A stretch of DNA of 64,000 nucleotides from Urophycis tenuis (taxonomy: Eukaryota; Chordata; Actinopteri; Gadiformes; Phycidae), in assembly GCA_036785325.1 (NCBI GenBank), contig JAXIVH010000001.1, forward strand, positions 8,755,213 to 8,819,212. Direction: 5' to 3'. Shown here in pieces: positions 1-11,285 of the stretch. The stretch's first letter is position 1; the number at the start of each line of letters is the position of its first letter. The notes beneath the pieces are model-generated. The model had not been told where the DNA came from. It searched no databases and saw only the letters and a program-made list of their open reading frames with translations. The translations under genes and the position numbers were made by a program.

Positions 1-18
1 CCGCCCCCTGTGACTTAC

Positions 19-1085
19 TGCTGTTTGTGGTTCAGCTCCTCCTCCTTGCTGACCAGGTCCTGCTTGAGGTTGGCCAGCATCTCCACGGAGACGTCCACCT
101 GCCGTGACAGCTCCGAGGCCTTGTCCTCCAGGTCCTGCTTCTCCTGGCTCAGCTGCTGGCTCTCATGCTTGGCCCGCTCCAGCTCCGAGCTCTTCCTCTC
201 CAGCTCCGCCTGGAGCCGGCCCACGCGCGCCGCTATCTTCTGCTCCACCTGCAGAGTTCCGCGAGGAGGAGGAGGAGGAGGAGGAGGAGGAGGAAGAGGA
301 GGAGGAAGAGGAGGAGGAAGAGGAGATTGAGGCTGTGACATTTACAGATAAAGAGTAAAACGAAAAACGTTTTCACTTTTCCGTAGATGGCCTCAGGATG
401 TTTATTACTTCTGAAATAATGGAAAAATGTAAAATGATGTCCCCCTATGAAAAGGCTAACGACTCTAATTTTCATCACGGCCGATATAAGACAGGAATAA
501 CTTCATGAACCCCGGGCGAGACATGCTGTCCCCAAGTACCTCCTCGGACAGCTTCTCCAGCCTCTCGTCCAGCTCCAGCCGCTCAAACGCTCGCGCCTTC
601 AGCCGGGCGAGGCCCTCCTCGTAGGCCGCCTCCACCGCGCTGGCCGCCACGTTGGCCGCCACCGCCACGGCCGTGCTGGGGTTTCCATGGGAACCCTGGT
701 CCGTCGACGTCATGGCCTTCTTCACAAAGATGTCCCCCAGGGGGAACTCCACGTTGGGTATGTAGCGGGCGGCGGCGTTGGAGTTGCCGGGCACCAGGCC
801 CAGCTCGTCCGGGCACGGGAGCTCGCGGAACGGCCGCTCCTTGAAGCCCGTGGCCCTCAGCGGCAGCTCGAAGGGGTCGTTGTTGTTGCCGGGCGCCAGC
901 AGGGCTCCCTCGGCCACCAGGGGCAGCAGCGCGGCCGCGTCGCACACGCTGTTGGACTTGGAGAGGACGTACAGCGTCTCGTACGTGTGGTTGTACTCCA
1001 GGTGGGCGCGCAGCGACGACAGGCTCCGGAAGCGCTTGTGCTCCCCGCAGCGAGGACAGCGGTAGGGCAGGTCCAGCGAGGCCAT
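19..1085 (-). CDS. fbxo41: F-box only protein 41, 5' coding exons (partial)
   Basis: Two exons, 1085-540 and 248-19, joined by a short intron; the gene continues past the left edge. The ATG at 1085-1083 begins MASLDLPYRCPRCGEHKRF, which I recognise as the FBXO41 N-terminus. Exon 1 (182 codons, phase 0) carries a C2H2-type finger, CPRC followed by HLEYNH, at about residues 10-34. It ends in LEKLSEE at a GTACTT donor. Exon 2 starts after CTGCAG with VEQKIAARVGRLQ and encodes a heptad-rich coiled coil ending LNHKQ at a GTAAGT donor (18-13). The F-box and leucine-rich repeats known for the family lie outside the window. FBXO41 is a brain-enriched SCF substrate adaptor; that role comes from the family, not from this fragment. 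Ala/Asn runs in the middle of exon 1 differ from the mammalian protein. ZNF365 has a related N-terminus but a poorer match. Confidence 0.93.
249..539 (-). other. fbxo41: fbxo41 intron with (CCT)n tract at the 3' splice site
   Basis: A 291-bp intron. On the minus strand it starts GTACTTGG and ends CTGCAG. Plus-strand (GGA)n at about 263-327 reads (CCT)n on the transcript and supplies most of the pyrimidine-rich stretch before the acceptor, about 15 nt from the AG. Confidence 0.85.
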
Positions 1086-1320
1086 GCCGCGCGCGGTTGG
1101 CGATGGGGGCGGCGGTGGTGGTGGTGAGGGGGGGGGGGGGGTGCAGTACCGCTCACGCGGCCCGGCGGCAGGGCCGGCACAAGGGCACCGTGTTGGGGCG
1201 CCAGACGGATCCTCTCATGGTGAACTGGCGGTGGCGGTGGCGGTGGCAGTGGCGGTGGCGGCGGCGGCTACGGGGGGCTGGTGGCTGCGGTTAGCTGGTT
1301 GGCTTCCAGGGTCCTCCAGG
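1086..1320 (-). promoter_or_regulatory. fbxo41: GC-rich 5' leader of fbxo41
   Basis: Directly upstream of the fbxo41 ATG the DNA is very GC-rich and CpG-rich. It carries a poly-G run (about 1129-1141) and a (GGTGGC)n tract (about 1227-1268). It is probably 5' untranslated sequence. I saw no clear acceptor close to the ATG, so whether the transcript starts here or in an upstream exon is undecided. Confidence 0.5.
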
Positions 1321-4320
1321 AAGGGTCTAGAACATATGCAGGCATTGTGCAGACATTGTGGACACGCTCCTCTGTGACACCGCTTGCCTGGGTTTGGGTC
1401 TTCTGATACGGCGAGCAAGGGCCCTAGAAGTACACACAGACAAATCTTTGTTATGGTTTAAAAGAGAGTCATGCTTTGAACAGGCCATGGCAATGTCATT
1501 CAAACTCAAGATACTTGATACAAATGAGGGACATGTAGCTCATTGAGACATGAATAGCAACATGCTGAGATTATATTCTCTCACTGCAACAAGTTGTTTA
1601 AATTTAGCAAAACAAAGACGCGGCACTACTACCTAATTAACACTTAAACTGCACCACAGGGAGAACAGGAGAGAAGAGAAACTATGAGTGCTTTGAAATC
1701 CCCATGGTATTGTCCATCCTCAACGGATAGGCAATGAGCAACAATTCAATATTTAAAGGCTACATATAGCCCCATCATATTTACATGTATATAATATGGC
1801 CTATATTTATTCATTGACATACACAACTTTAAGGCCTGATAACTTTGGCACTGTGTAGGATTTAGCCCGTTCTACTTTTAGAAACCTAAGGAACCCAGGG
1901 GAAGAGCGGAGTCAAGTACTAAAAGAACACTAAGAAAGGACGCTTAATGAAGCAAACAGGTCATATGAAATATTCCACAAAGCCCCAAGAAAAACTCATA
2001 AAAAGCACACAGAAAGGGAAAAGCACCTCAATCAAACAACAATGAACTGAAATGGCCAGTCAGGGGTTCATAAACGTTCCTAGTATCTGATAAGATCACG
2101 GAAACACTTCAGACTCACTGGTCGATTGAGTTGCCATAAACAAAGTATTGCCTAACCCAGTGGTAGGACCCACACCGTATAGTCTTAATCCTGACCTCTT
2201 GGGTGATTGTGAACAGGCTAATCATGGATAAGATAAGATGATGATAGCAATTTGTGTACTAATCATGAAGAAGAGCTGGACTAGAGCTCTAGTCTTCATC
2301 ACCTTCGCACAGGGCTGTATTTGTCATTTACATTACAACTATCATCTACAAACACTATGATGTATGTGAATGACCATCATTTCTGCTTGACATTAAACTG
2401 AGGAGGGCCTGTACTCAGTAGCGGACCTCCAGACCTTCTGTAGAGGATAAAAAATCCCATAAAGAGATGCTTTTTATGATAACTTTCTCAGGCTGTACTC
2501 TGTCATAAAAGTGCTGCCAGGCATCTCTGCTATTAATAAACTACCCATAAAGCGTTTTATGTTACAATTTATCATAATAAACACACTGTCCTGTCCAAAT
2601 TTGTTATTGACTAAAATGTAAATATCACACTATTAGCATGTAGCCCGGATCCAAACGTGGCCATCTACATCTATATCTACATCTACATACTTAAAAGGAG
2701 ACGAATCTCCCTCATGGCAGCAGGACATTGATGTTTCTGTGAGATGCGCGATGATTTAAACACTCGTTAAACAAAATTACCCAAGTGTTCGAGAAGTGGG
2801 GTTTGAGGGGAAAAAAACGGCAGAAACGTGATCACCGTGTATATTGTATGGTAAACCAGGAGACGATTGTTGACGGTTGTTTACTTCACAAAGAGCATGT
2901 GTGCTGGAGTATACGCCCAGAATAGCTGGCGTGTCCCACAGGAAATTACATGTTGAACATGAGCATGAGACGACGTAGACCACAGTCTCTTGATTTAATG
3001 TGGACAGTTGGGGCAACTTGTTGAGCGAATTGAATTGACTAACCTGTTGTGATTGGTTTAACACTGACCAATCAGCCAAAGCGAGCAATTATGTCAGCAA
3101 ATCAGAGAGGGCCAGAGTTTGTGAAGCATTGTACACATTATTCAGTGTTGAAAACTGGCACCTGCAATGGGGTACTTATTATCATCTTATAATTTATTTA
3201 CAATTTGATGGCTACTTTTAGTGTATGAAAAGTGAAAGGAACTATGAAGAAATAGGTGTATGTGAATCTGTAAACAAAATGTGATTAAACAAAGCCATAG
3301 GTCAAATATACAACAAAAAAAAGAGATGTACTAATAATATGGCTTTGTATTTCCATATTAACGTCTATGTAGAAGACCATGGAATGCTCCATGTTGGTAA
3401 AGTCTTCAACCAACCAAGGGACTAGATGGGACGTCTCACATTATTTTAGCATGGAATGGGTGAAACTCTTCAGTTTGTCAGTGTCGCTGTAGAAGTTTAC
3501 AACCTGTTTGTAGCATTTATCTCCTGATGTGCAGAGATGTCTATATAAAGATGTCTGTTAAATATATTGGTAAGGGGCATTGCACAAGATAGATAATATA
3601 TAGGCCCACTAAGTTTTGAGAATGACCTTAAAACCGTTATAAAAGCATGATGTATTCAGGAGGTGGATGGACATGGCTGAATCTACCTGTAGCTAGATTC
3701 ACCACGTATCCCATTTCCTGCAACCTATTGACCTGTATCAGCATTCTGCGGTTGCTTTGTATTGTACAGTGATGGTGTACTGTTGTGACACGGAGCTTAT
3801 GGCACATTACTCTGTCAACAAACCATGAGTCACACAGGAAGACTGTAATTGCTCCAACTTGGCAATGATGCAGATTCAGATTTTGCTTGACTGCTTCCTT
3901 CCAAAACCCTACTCTGCCTCAACGGCAAATGGGTCAACACACATAGCTGCAGCAACTTACAAGAAACTAACGACCGTGGACATGCTTGTTTAACGACAAT
4001 GTGGGCCTAGGCTACACATTTCAAGCAGCCGATCTCAGGCTACACCCACCTAGCCGATACACACCGTCAAACTGTGCATCAAACACACTTACTATTCCTA
4101 CATACATCAAGGACACGCACCGGACCATCTCAAGCCCACCGCTCAGGTCCACGAGCCCCGGCTACAGAGGCCGTTCCACTGAGTCACACACAGATGAGAA
4201 GCTGTCATCGAGGTTCATGCATGTGGTTCACGTGGATCAACCGCGTTCACCATCTGGGTGTGGACGCGCCATAACCAATGAGCATAGTTTTTTTTATTTA
4301 TTATTATGTTACCATATATC
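1321..4320. other. Non-coding stretch upstream of fbxo41, no gene seen
   Basis: AT-rich sequence without a supported ORF, RNA gene or recognisable repeat family. It contains a short ATCTAC-type simple repeat near 2666-2692. It may be the first intron of fbxo41 if the CpG-rich block at 4.4-5.1 kb is that gene's promoter. Confidence 0.6.
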
Positions 4321-4436
4321 ATCGTGTTAGCATGAAGTGTGGAGCACTGAGCTAACCGAACGACTTTAAATGCCGTATCTGCGTATTAGTTCGTTCAAAA
4401 AAGGGGATAGCACGGAGACAAGACAACCTTTCGGGC

Positions 4437-4461
<25 letters not shown>
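4437..4461. repeat. Poly-G homopolymer
   Basis: An uninterrupted run of about 25 G. It is the first of many poly-G/C runs in the window and a G-quadruplex candidate. Confidence 0.95.
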
Positions 4462-4467
<6 letters not shown>

Positions 4468-4847
4468 TTAAAACGCGCCTGCCTAGCATGCCGGATTTTT
4501 TTAAACCCATTTCTCAAGCATTTGGCCTACGATGAACGCCAATTCGGGGGGGGGGACGACAACCTCTGCAAAAATTACTGCCGCCCCCCACCCCCCACCC
4601 CACCCCCACAATGTCATCTCCGTAAGACACACGTAGCGAGTAACGAATGAAGAACGACAACATGCCTCTCACCTCTGGCGTCCCCTCGGCTCGTTCTTTC
4701 CTCGCGCTCTGGTTAAAACCAAACCGCTCGATCCGTTTGTTGACGTCAGCGCGCCACTCTGCAGCAGAATCCACACCAGGCCTGCAGTCAGTGCATGCAA
4801 AGGGTACCGCACGGGAATAGCGATGGGCTGGTTCTTAAGGAGTACGC

Positions 4848-4849
<2 letters not shown>

Positions 4850-4883
<34 letters not shown>
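4850..4883. repeat. (CA)n microsatellite
   Basis: About 17 CA units. Confidence 0.97.
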
Positions 4884-4885
<2 letters not shown>

Positions 4886-5100
4886 AATGGTCAACAAATG
4901 CAACCAGGGGGAGAAAAAAAAACGTAATGACAATCCGTTGAGGAGATGCGGTTGCGTTTTGACCGGTCGTGTCAGCAGAGTTGGATTCGTTCAGGGGCTG
5001 AGACAGCGGGAGCTAGGACATCAGGGAGGGAGGGGAGGGAGGGGGGGAGAGAGAGAGATAGGTAGGTAGTGTGAGTGAGAGAGAAAACCGTTTAATCCAA

Positions 5101-7200
5101 CACAGCATCCTCTAAAACGGTGAGACAATTTGGAGGAACACAACGTTGGAAGCTATTTGTTATTTTGTGACGAAATTACCCCCCCGACCTCCCACCTAAC
5201 AAAGAGAAATTCTATTTATATGAGGGAAATAACTATGTGGGAAAAAAGGAGCGGATTACGTGAATTAATATTGTGACTGTGACCAAGAAATAAAACACAA
5301 AGATGCATTGCTGGGGGAATAAGCATAATTTAAGAGCTCTTATAGGAAGAGCAGAGCAGCTCGTCGCGTTAGTTGTTGTTTCAGGTGTAGAGTGGATGGC
5401 GTTGGTTTGAGTGTCTGCTGTGAGTGGGAAGGCTGCGCGTGCACGGCAAGGCCAACTACTCTGAAACTTAAACCTGGGCTGCGTGTTTCGCTGCCTGTAC
5501 TTTTCGGCAGAATTACGTAAAATTAGGAGTCAGTCGGAATAAGAAAAATCTGGTAAAAAGCCAAATCTTTTGCTGTGTCGAGAACAACAACGGCCGGGGA
5601 ACATGAGCAACACCGGGCCATTTAAGTAAACGATGGCTGCAATAGACATATAGCGCGGGTTTCAATACCCAATGAATTAATGAAAAGCAAGGACCTGTTG
5701 TGGACCCTTTTAAGTTATCAAAATAACATGTTAGTACACAGGTTATTTCCCGGCAAAGGGACTTGCGGTGAGCGCAGACACAGGACCGTGAGGAGGTAGG
5801 CCTAGGCCTACGGGGGTAAGGTGTGTTGATCTGCCCATGGATGCCAGGTAGGCTGCCGCCAAGGGAGGATCAAGTAACCGAACTCAGAAATGTTTATTGC
5901 CACGTAGGTTTGCACATACAATGAATTTGACTAGGTGGTTGGTGCAAGCCAATAAGCAATAAATACAGTGCAAGGATAACGACATAAAACCCAGATCAAA
6001 CGCCCTTTATAGCCGCTACAGACTACGACATCCTAGCAAGCTCCGTGATGGACCATAGCTACTTCTGAGACAACGACTAAAGGAGGTATTTTTGCAGTGG
6101 CCCCTGAGGCCGCACTGTTACTAGTCAAACATGTTACCACCTCTTGTCTCAGAGGCTGCATCTAAGCTAAAAACACTTAATCACGAGCTGGCTCCAACGC
6201 ACCCTTTCACAAGCACCACGACGTCTGCCCGCACTTTGTAGTAGAAATGTTTGAAGGGGTCCTTTTTTATTAGGCAAATACTAATACGGAGTCAGTGTCC
6301 AGGTGAACATTCGATAACCCCGCCCCGCCTCCCCCGGGGTTAAAAAAAAAAAAAAAAAAATGAAAAACGTGCTATCCCGCTGGCTCATAGGCAGTCGTGA
6401 ACTACACCCACAGAAAGACCCAGGACGCTTACGAATTCAATTAGGTCGGAGCATTGACTGGGTCGGAGAGACAGGTTTTACCCAGCAGCTGGTAGTGACG
6501 CAGAGCGTAAGAGCCGGGTGTTGGTGGGTATAGGGCAGACTCCATTAAGGAGCGGGGCCTGCTCTCCGACTGTCTCTGAAGCTTATATATAGGAGGAGAT
6601 TCACTTGCAGGGTGAAAGGTGCAATTGTATTCCTGCTTTTAAGGCATGTACACACTCCAGCCATGATTGTGCTGATAGAATATAAACTACTAGCTGTCGA
6701 TACTGTTGGTTATGCATAAGTAACGTGTTCAATAGACCTTACATCATAAGTGAGGTTTATTCCTTATCAATTAAATTGTGCGGATTATATGGGTATGGCG
6801 ACATATCTTCCAAATGTGCACCAAGATGATACAAAATGTTTATTGGATTAGATTTTCATTTTTAGGTGAGTAGGATTATTTGCATGCATGCGTGTATGAG
6901 AGAGCAAGGGCAAGCGAGAGCGTGTGTGTGTGCGTTTGGAACATAGGGCTCACCATCTAAAAAAAAAAGGGGAAATTTCGTCAATCGTGAGTTTAATGGG
7001 CTGAAGCACCCCCTAGTGGTGAAATAGCGCTAGTACAACAAAGCGTTTCATACAACGATCCCATATAGGCCTGCTGTTTAATCACATTTGCAACATTGTG
7101 TAAACGCAAGTCTAAATACTACAATAGGCTACACTTGTGTAGCATATCCTGTGAAATACAATACATGATATATAATACAATTCGATTATTCTCAGTAAAA
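5101..7200. other. Non-coding stretch, no gene seen
   Basis: No supported coding exon. It holds a poly-A run at about 6343-6361 and a CTCF-like core at 7006-7021 on the minus strand. A TATA-like string near 6585 has no coding sequence attached. Confidence 0.6.
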
Positions 7201-7259
7201 ACTTGTTCAATAGAATTACCTTACAACGAGGGCATATAATGTTGGCCTATATGTACTGC

Positions 7260-7260
<1 letters not shown>

Positions 7261-7330
<70 letters not shown>

Positions 7331-7333
7331 AGA

Positions 7334-7391
<58 letters not shown>
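7261..7391. repeat. (CA)n microsatellite with a GAGA interruption
   Basis: About 130 bp of CA units, broken once by GAGAGAGA at about 7327-7335. Open frames across it are artefacts of the dinucleotide repeat. Confidence 0.98.
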
Positions 7392-7392
<1 letters not shown>

Positions 7393-8099
7393 CAAGAAAG
7401 AAAATGCAAAGGCTGTTCCTTTGCCATTCACGTTATTACTGTATATTATGAACTGCTCAACAGAATATTCGACCTAATGGCTTCCCGAAAGGTTGAACAA
7501 CATAGACATTTAGATGAATATCTTCCCTGCACCAGACATAAGCAGATGGTGCTATATGTCTGCGTGTAATTCATACATTTATCCCGTTTATACATACAAC
7601 AAACACTTAGACTAGAATAGAATTAGGCGAGAATTTATCCAGATTTCAGACATCACGTGAAGAAAAGATTGACACACAAAAGACGAAAGCCTTCACTTCC
7701 TCGGGCGTGCGGCTGGGGCTCTTAAAAGCTGCGCATGTCTGTCTATCAAGAAAGTAAATTTAAATGTAAATTGAACCTTTATCCATCTGTCTTATTCATA
7801 TTTATAGGAAGTGAGTGACACACACATTGTCGGCTAATTACAGTGGCGTGAGGGTCTATTGTTTTGGGACTGGTTGAGATGTAGACACGCTGTGATTTGG
7901 CCCGCGGTACCCATCTCAGCCTCTTTCATGGAGAAATACTTTACTGTTGTGCTTAGAAACTGTCTGTATTACACATGGCTGACATTTTTAAGTTATTTTG
8001 TGCAGACTTTATTGTAACTGAGCTTTTAGGAATAAAAGAAAAAATTAAATACTAGAATACATCTACAATCGATTGGGCCTGAACTGAGATCTCAGCTTG

Positions 8100-8181
8100 T
8101 CGCCCAACGCACGGGCACGCACACGCGAGTGCACAGACACGCGCGCGCACACACACACACGCACGCACGGACGCACACACA

Positions 8182-8213
<32 letters not shown>

Positions 8214-8232
8214 CAGACACACACACACACAT
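8100..8232. repeat. Compound CA/CGCA microsatellite
   Basis: CA units mixed with GCAC and ACGC tetramers, a degenerate purine-pyrimidine alternating tract that could adopt Z-DNA. Confidence 0.95.
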
Positions 8233-11200
8233 ATATACAAACACAGACAATGAAAATCTATGTCGTCACGGAATATGACTCAAACACGAACAGTCAATTA
8301 TCGGGGAATCACCATGGTGATTAAGCAAAAAAAAAAAAAAAATTAAAACAACCAAGTGATCATAAAAAAATACAAAAAAGGCGCGCTTGTTTTATGTCTT
8401 TTCTATATGCTCCCCAAGGTGCCTATTATCCCCCACAAATGAGCGTGCTTGTGTTACCCACGGGCCAATAGACATCCAATAGGTCACGTCATGAAAAGAG
8501 CGATGTCGTTAAAGACATCATTAGACCACGGCACCGGAGAGCCGCGACAATAAAGGACGAGCGCAACCACCGAGAACCTGTTGTGACTCTGACAGCAGGG
8601 GGCACCAGTCACTATGCAAGCAACGACACGCACGCTAACACATCCACCACCACGTCCATCGCGACCGTCGGTGGCGTGTGCGTGCGTGCGTGCGTGTTAG
8701 TATGTTCTCTGTGTTCGACATAATGGCTCATGCAACAATTTAAAAACATCTGGCTCATGGTTGTCATTTTTGTTCATCAGGACAATAGATTTTGGGTGAA
8801 GATGATTTACCTTTTTTTTTGCAGATATCCTCTAATTCTCAGATATAATACAATGGTAGGCCCATTTGATGCACTAAAATAATGGAGGACATTTTCTTTT
8901 CTTTTTGGTAGGAAATGCACCGTGCAATCTATACCAATACGTTTCAGAGGACTTCAAATCAAGTAGAGAATCTAGAGTATACATAATAGGCTTCCCCAAT
9001 TATATAGGCCAAATTGTTTATTTTGCCTAATTGTTTTATTTTTCATGTTTCTATTAGGAATTATGTTAATCAATTAACAACAGGCTATTTGTTGTCGCCA
9101 CTAAAAGGGTGCTTGTGTTCACTGAGATGTTTACCACATAATACACGCATGGGGGTGGGGGGCAAAACAACAAAACAACAACCAAGTCAATGGGCGCACA
9201 GTGCATATCTGTTACCTGCCAATTACGCTCATTCAGTGGAGGGAACGTGACCACAAGCAGGGGAGAGCCATCCATACCGTATGTGGTTTAAGTCAGGTGG
9301 GCTAGGAGCTCAGCAGTTGTATGTTGTTTGTACAGTACAGTACTGGTGAGTGTTGTTCACGAGGGGAGTATTACTTAGCTATGTTTGCCTACTGCATGTA
9401 CATGAAGACTCGCAGTCCTGTTTTATATAGACGAGTGATGGACTGCATTGAGTGTGATGTACGATTGTGGCCTACAGTCAAAATAACTGACAGGCGTTTT
9501 GTTATGGCTCAATTTAATAGATGAAACATGCTGGGAACTTTATTTCAAAATAAAATATTCCACTGAGTTACAAAATTCACAGATGATATTCTTTTTAATA
9601 TTTATATTTTTGTAGGTGGAGTCAATGTCTTTAGACTGACTATAAAACAATGCCCTACATTCAAATAATGGTCCTTTAAAAGATTATTTGACTCCGCTAT
9701 CTGGTGAACTAAATGCACAAAATATATTTAGCATTTGTGACTCCACTAGATGAATGGAAAAAAAAATTATCATCAATTACAGCAATGTACGCTTTATAAT
9801 AAACACAACTTGTATCACTATGACAATGATTATCCAGATATCTGCATTCTTTGCCAGAGCCATGAATGTTGCCATAGTAACAGGAGTATCGAGAGCGGCC
9901 CTTCTGATTTTTATTTTTTTCCCACTGCAACTTATTTGGGCTTTTTTGCAGTAGGTATGACAACAGACTAGCGACTTGTCGTATTCATTTCCATGTTAAT
10001 CGAGTTAACAGCTATGCTTGTTGTCTTGACCCATGGCCTAGCCTAGCTCCCGTAGTAAGCGCTCCACATTGAATTAGATCACAACTAGAAGCCTTCATGT
10101 TAATTTTGCAAACACCATTAAAAAAAAAGAGGAAAACGAAAAATAATGAATGAGCCTAATTACAAATAGGGTTGACCGTAGTCATCAAAACATCTCGCCC
10201 TTGAAGGATCATAGACACCTCGCTTGAGATTAGACATGTTTAATTATCGGTGAATCTTACACGAATTTCGCGAAAAGGAACGAGGGTACAGTGTCTGCGG
10301 CAGTCATCTGAGCAGACTGCATGCTCTCCATCTATCCACGCTCTGTGATGGAGATGCTTTTTGCTTGCAAAGCATAACTATAATAAGATACGCATTTCAT
10401 ACTTTGGTAGTGGGTGAGCGAGTGAGGTTGTAGCCCCCTGCTCGTCTGGTTGTGGGGCCACTGTTGAATAATGAGGGGCTGGGTGAGATGAGCCAAGCCA
10501 CTGTTAACAAGCTGTACGGTTCACATGAAACCTATTCAGCCCTTGTGGTTCATGAGTGGCCATTGTGGAGCCAGCCAGATCCATCATGGTGGTCACTTCT
10601 ATTTGTGACTGTTGTGTAATAGAGTATTTAGTGACGAGGACAGATGTATCTTTCACCTTTGCTTTTTATCTCCTCGTGTGAGAATTAAGCTTGGGGCCCA
10701 TAGGGGACTCATGAAATTACAAGTGAAGTGCACAGTGAATGACAGACAATATGTACAGCACTCTCCATGGTTTGAATGTTTAGGCTTAAATTGCCACATG
10801 AAGACTCATGAAGACATTGCTCTGGCTCTTCAGCAACTGCCCCCCTAAACTTCCACCAAACTGCTTGCAGATACAGACCAATAATAGCAAGCGAAATATG
10901 GAGGTGATTTGTCGATCAATTGCTTTAACCTTATGGCTGGCTCTCTGACTCACTGGCTCACCGAGGAGCATTAGTCAGTGCAGAGACTTGACGTCTACAG
11001 TTCTGTTATCTACGTGTTTAGCACGTGAGCACAGCATCAAGAGCAGCCCCTCTGTGTTACGGAGAACCATGGAACGCTGTGGAATTTCCCAGAAAATAAA
11101 ATGTTACCTACAACGCGCCAATGGCAACCTCCTCTCTGTACTGACTCTGTACAGCTCAAGGCAGGTTTCCTCAGGGACATGCGTTTCCTCTGTTGATTGC
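8233..11200. other. Non-coding stretch, no gene seen
   Basis: No supported gene. A CTCF-like core lies at 8592-8608 on the plus strand, and a short GTGC-type repeat lies near 8677-8698. Open frames here are short and lack splice or homology support. Confidence 0.6.
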
Positions 11201-11285
11201 CTTTACATTTACATTCAGGGCATTTAGCAGACGCTTTTATCCAAAGCAACTTACAAAGAGTACATTTGTCATAAGAAGGTGAAAC
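11201..11285 (-). mobile_element. Teleost SINE/LINE-type 3' tail, minus orientation
   Basis: On the minus strand this reads GTTGCTTTGGATAAAAGCG followed by TCTGCTAAATGCCC and ATGTAAATGTAAA. That conserved 3' tail is shared by many fish tRNA-derived SINEs and their partner LINEs. The same tail recurs at 38754, 47601 and 63696. No tRNA head was recognised, so this is a truncated copy. Confidence 0.7.

Larger units (their letters stand above)
4430..5100. promoter_or_regulatory. Candidate CpG-rich promoter block with a full CRE
   Basis: This block is richer in G+C and CpG than its surroundings. It contains poly-G (4437-4461), GC-rich sequence with a palindromic cAMP response element TGACGTCA at 4741-4748, a (CA)n run at 4852-4883 and GGGAGG repeats near 5025-5045. 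By position it could be the distal promoter and first exon of fbxo41. No splice donor was fixed, so the assignment is an inference. Confidence 0.35.

Noticed and set aside
6575..6610. TATA-like string CTTATATATAGGAGG on the plus strand
   Set aside because: No exon, start codon context or splice donor follows.
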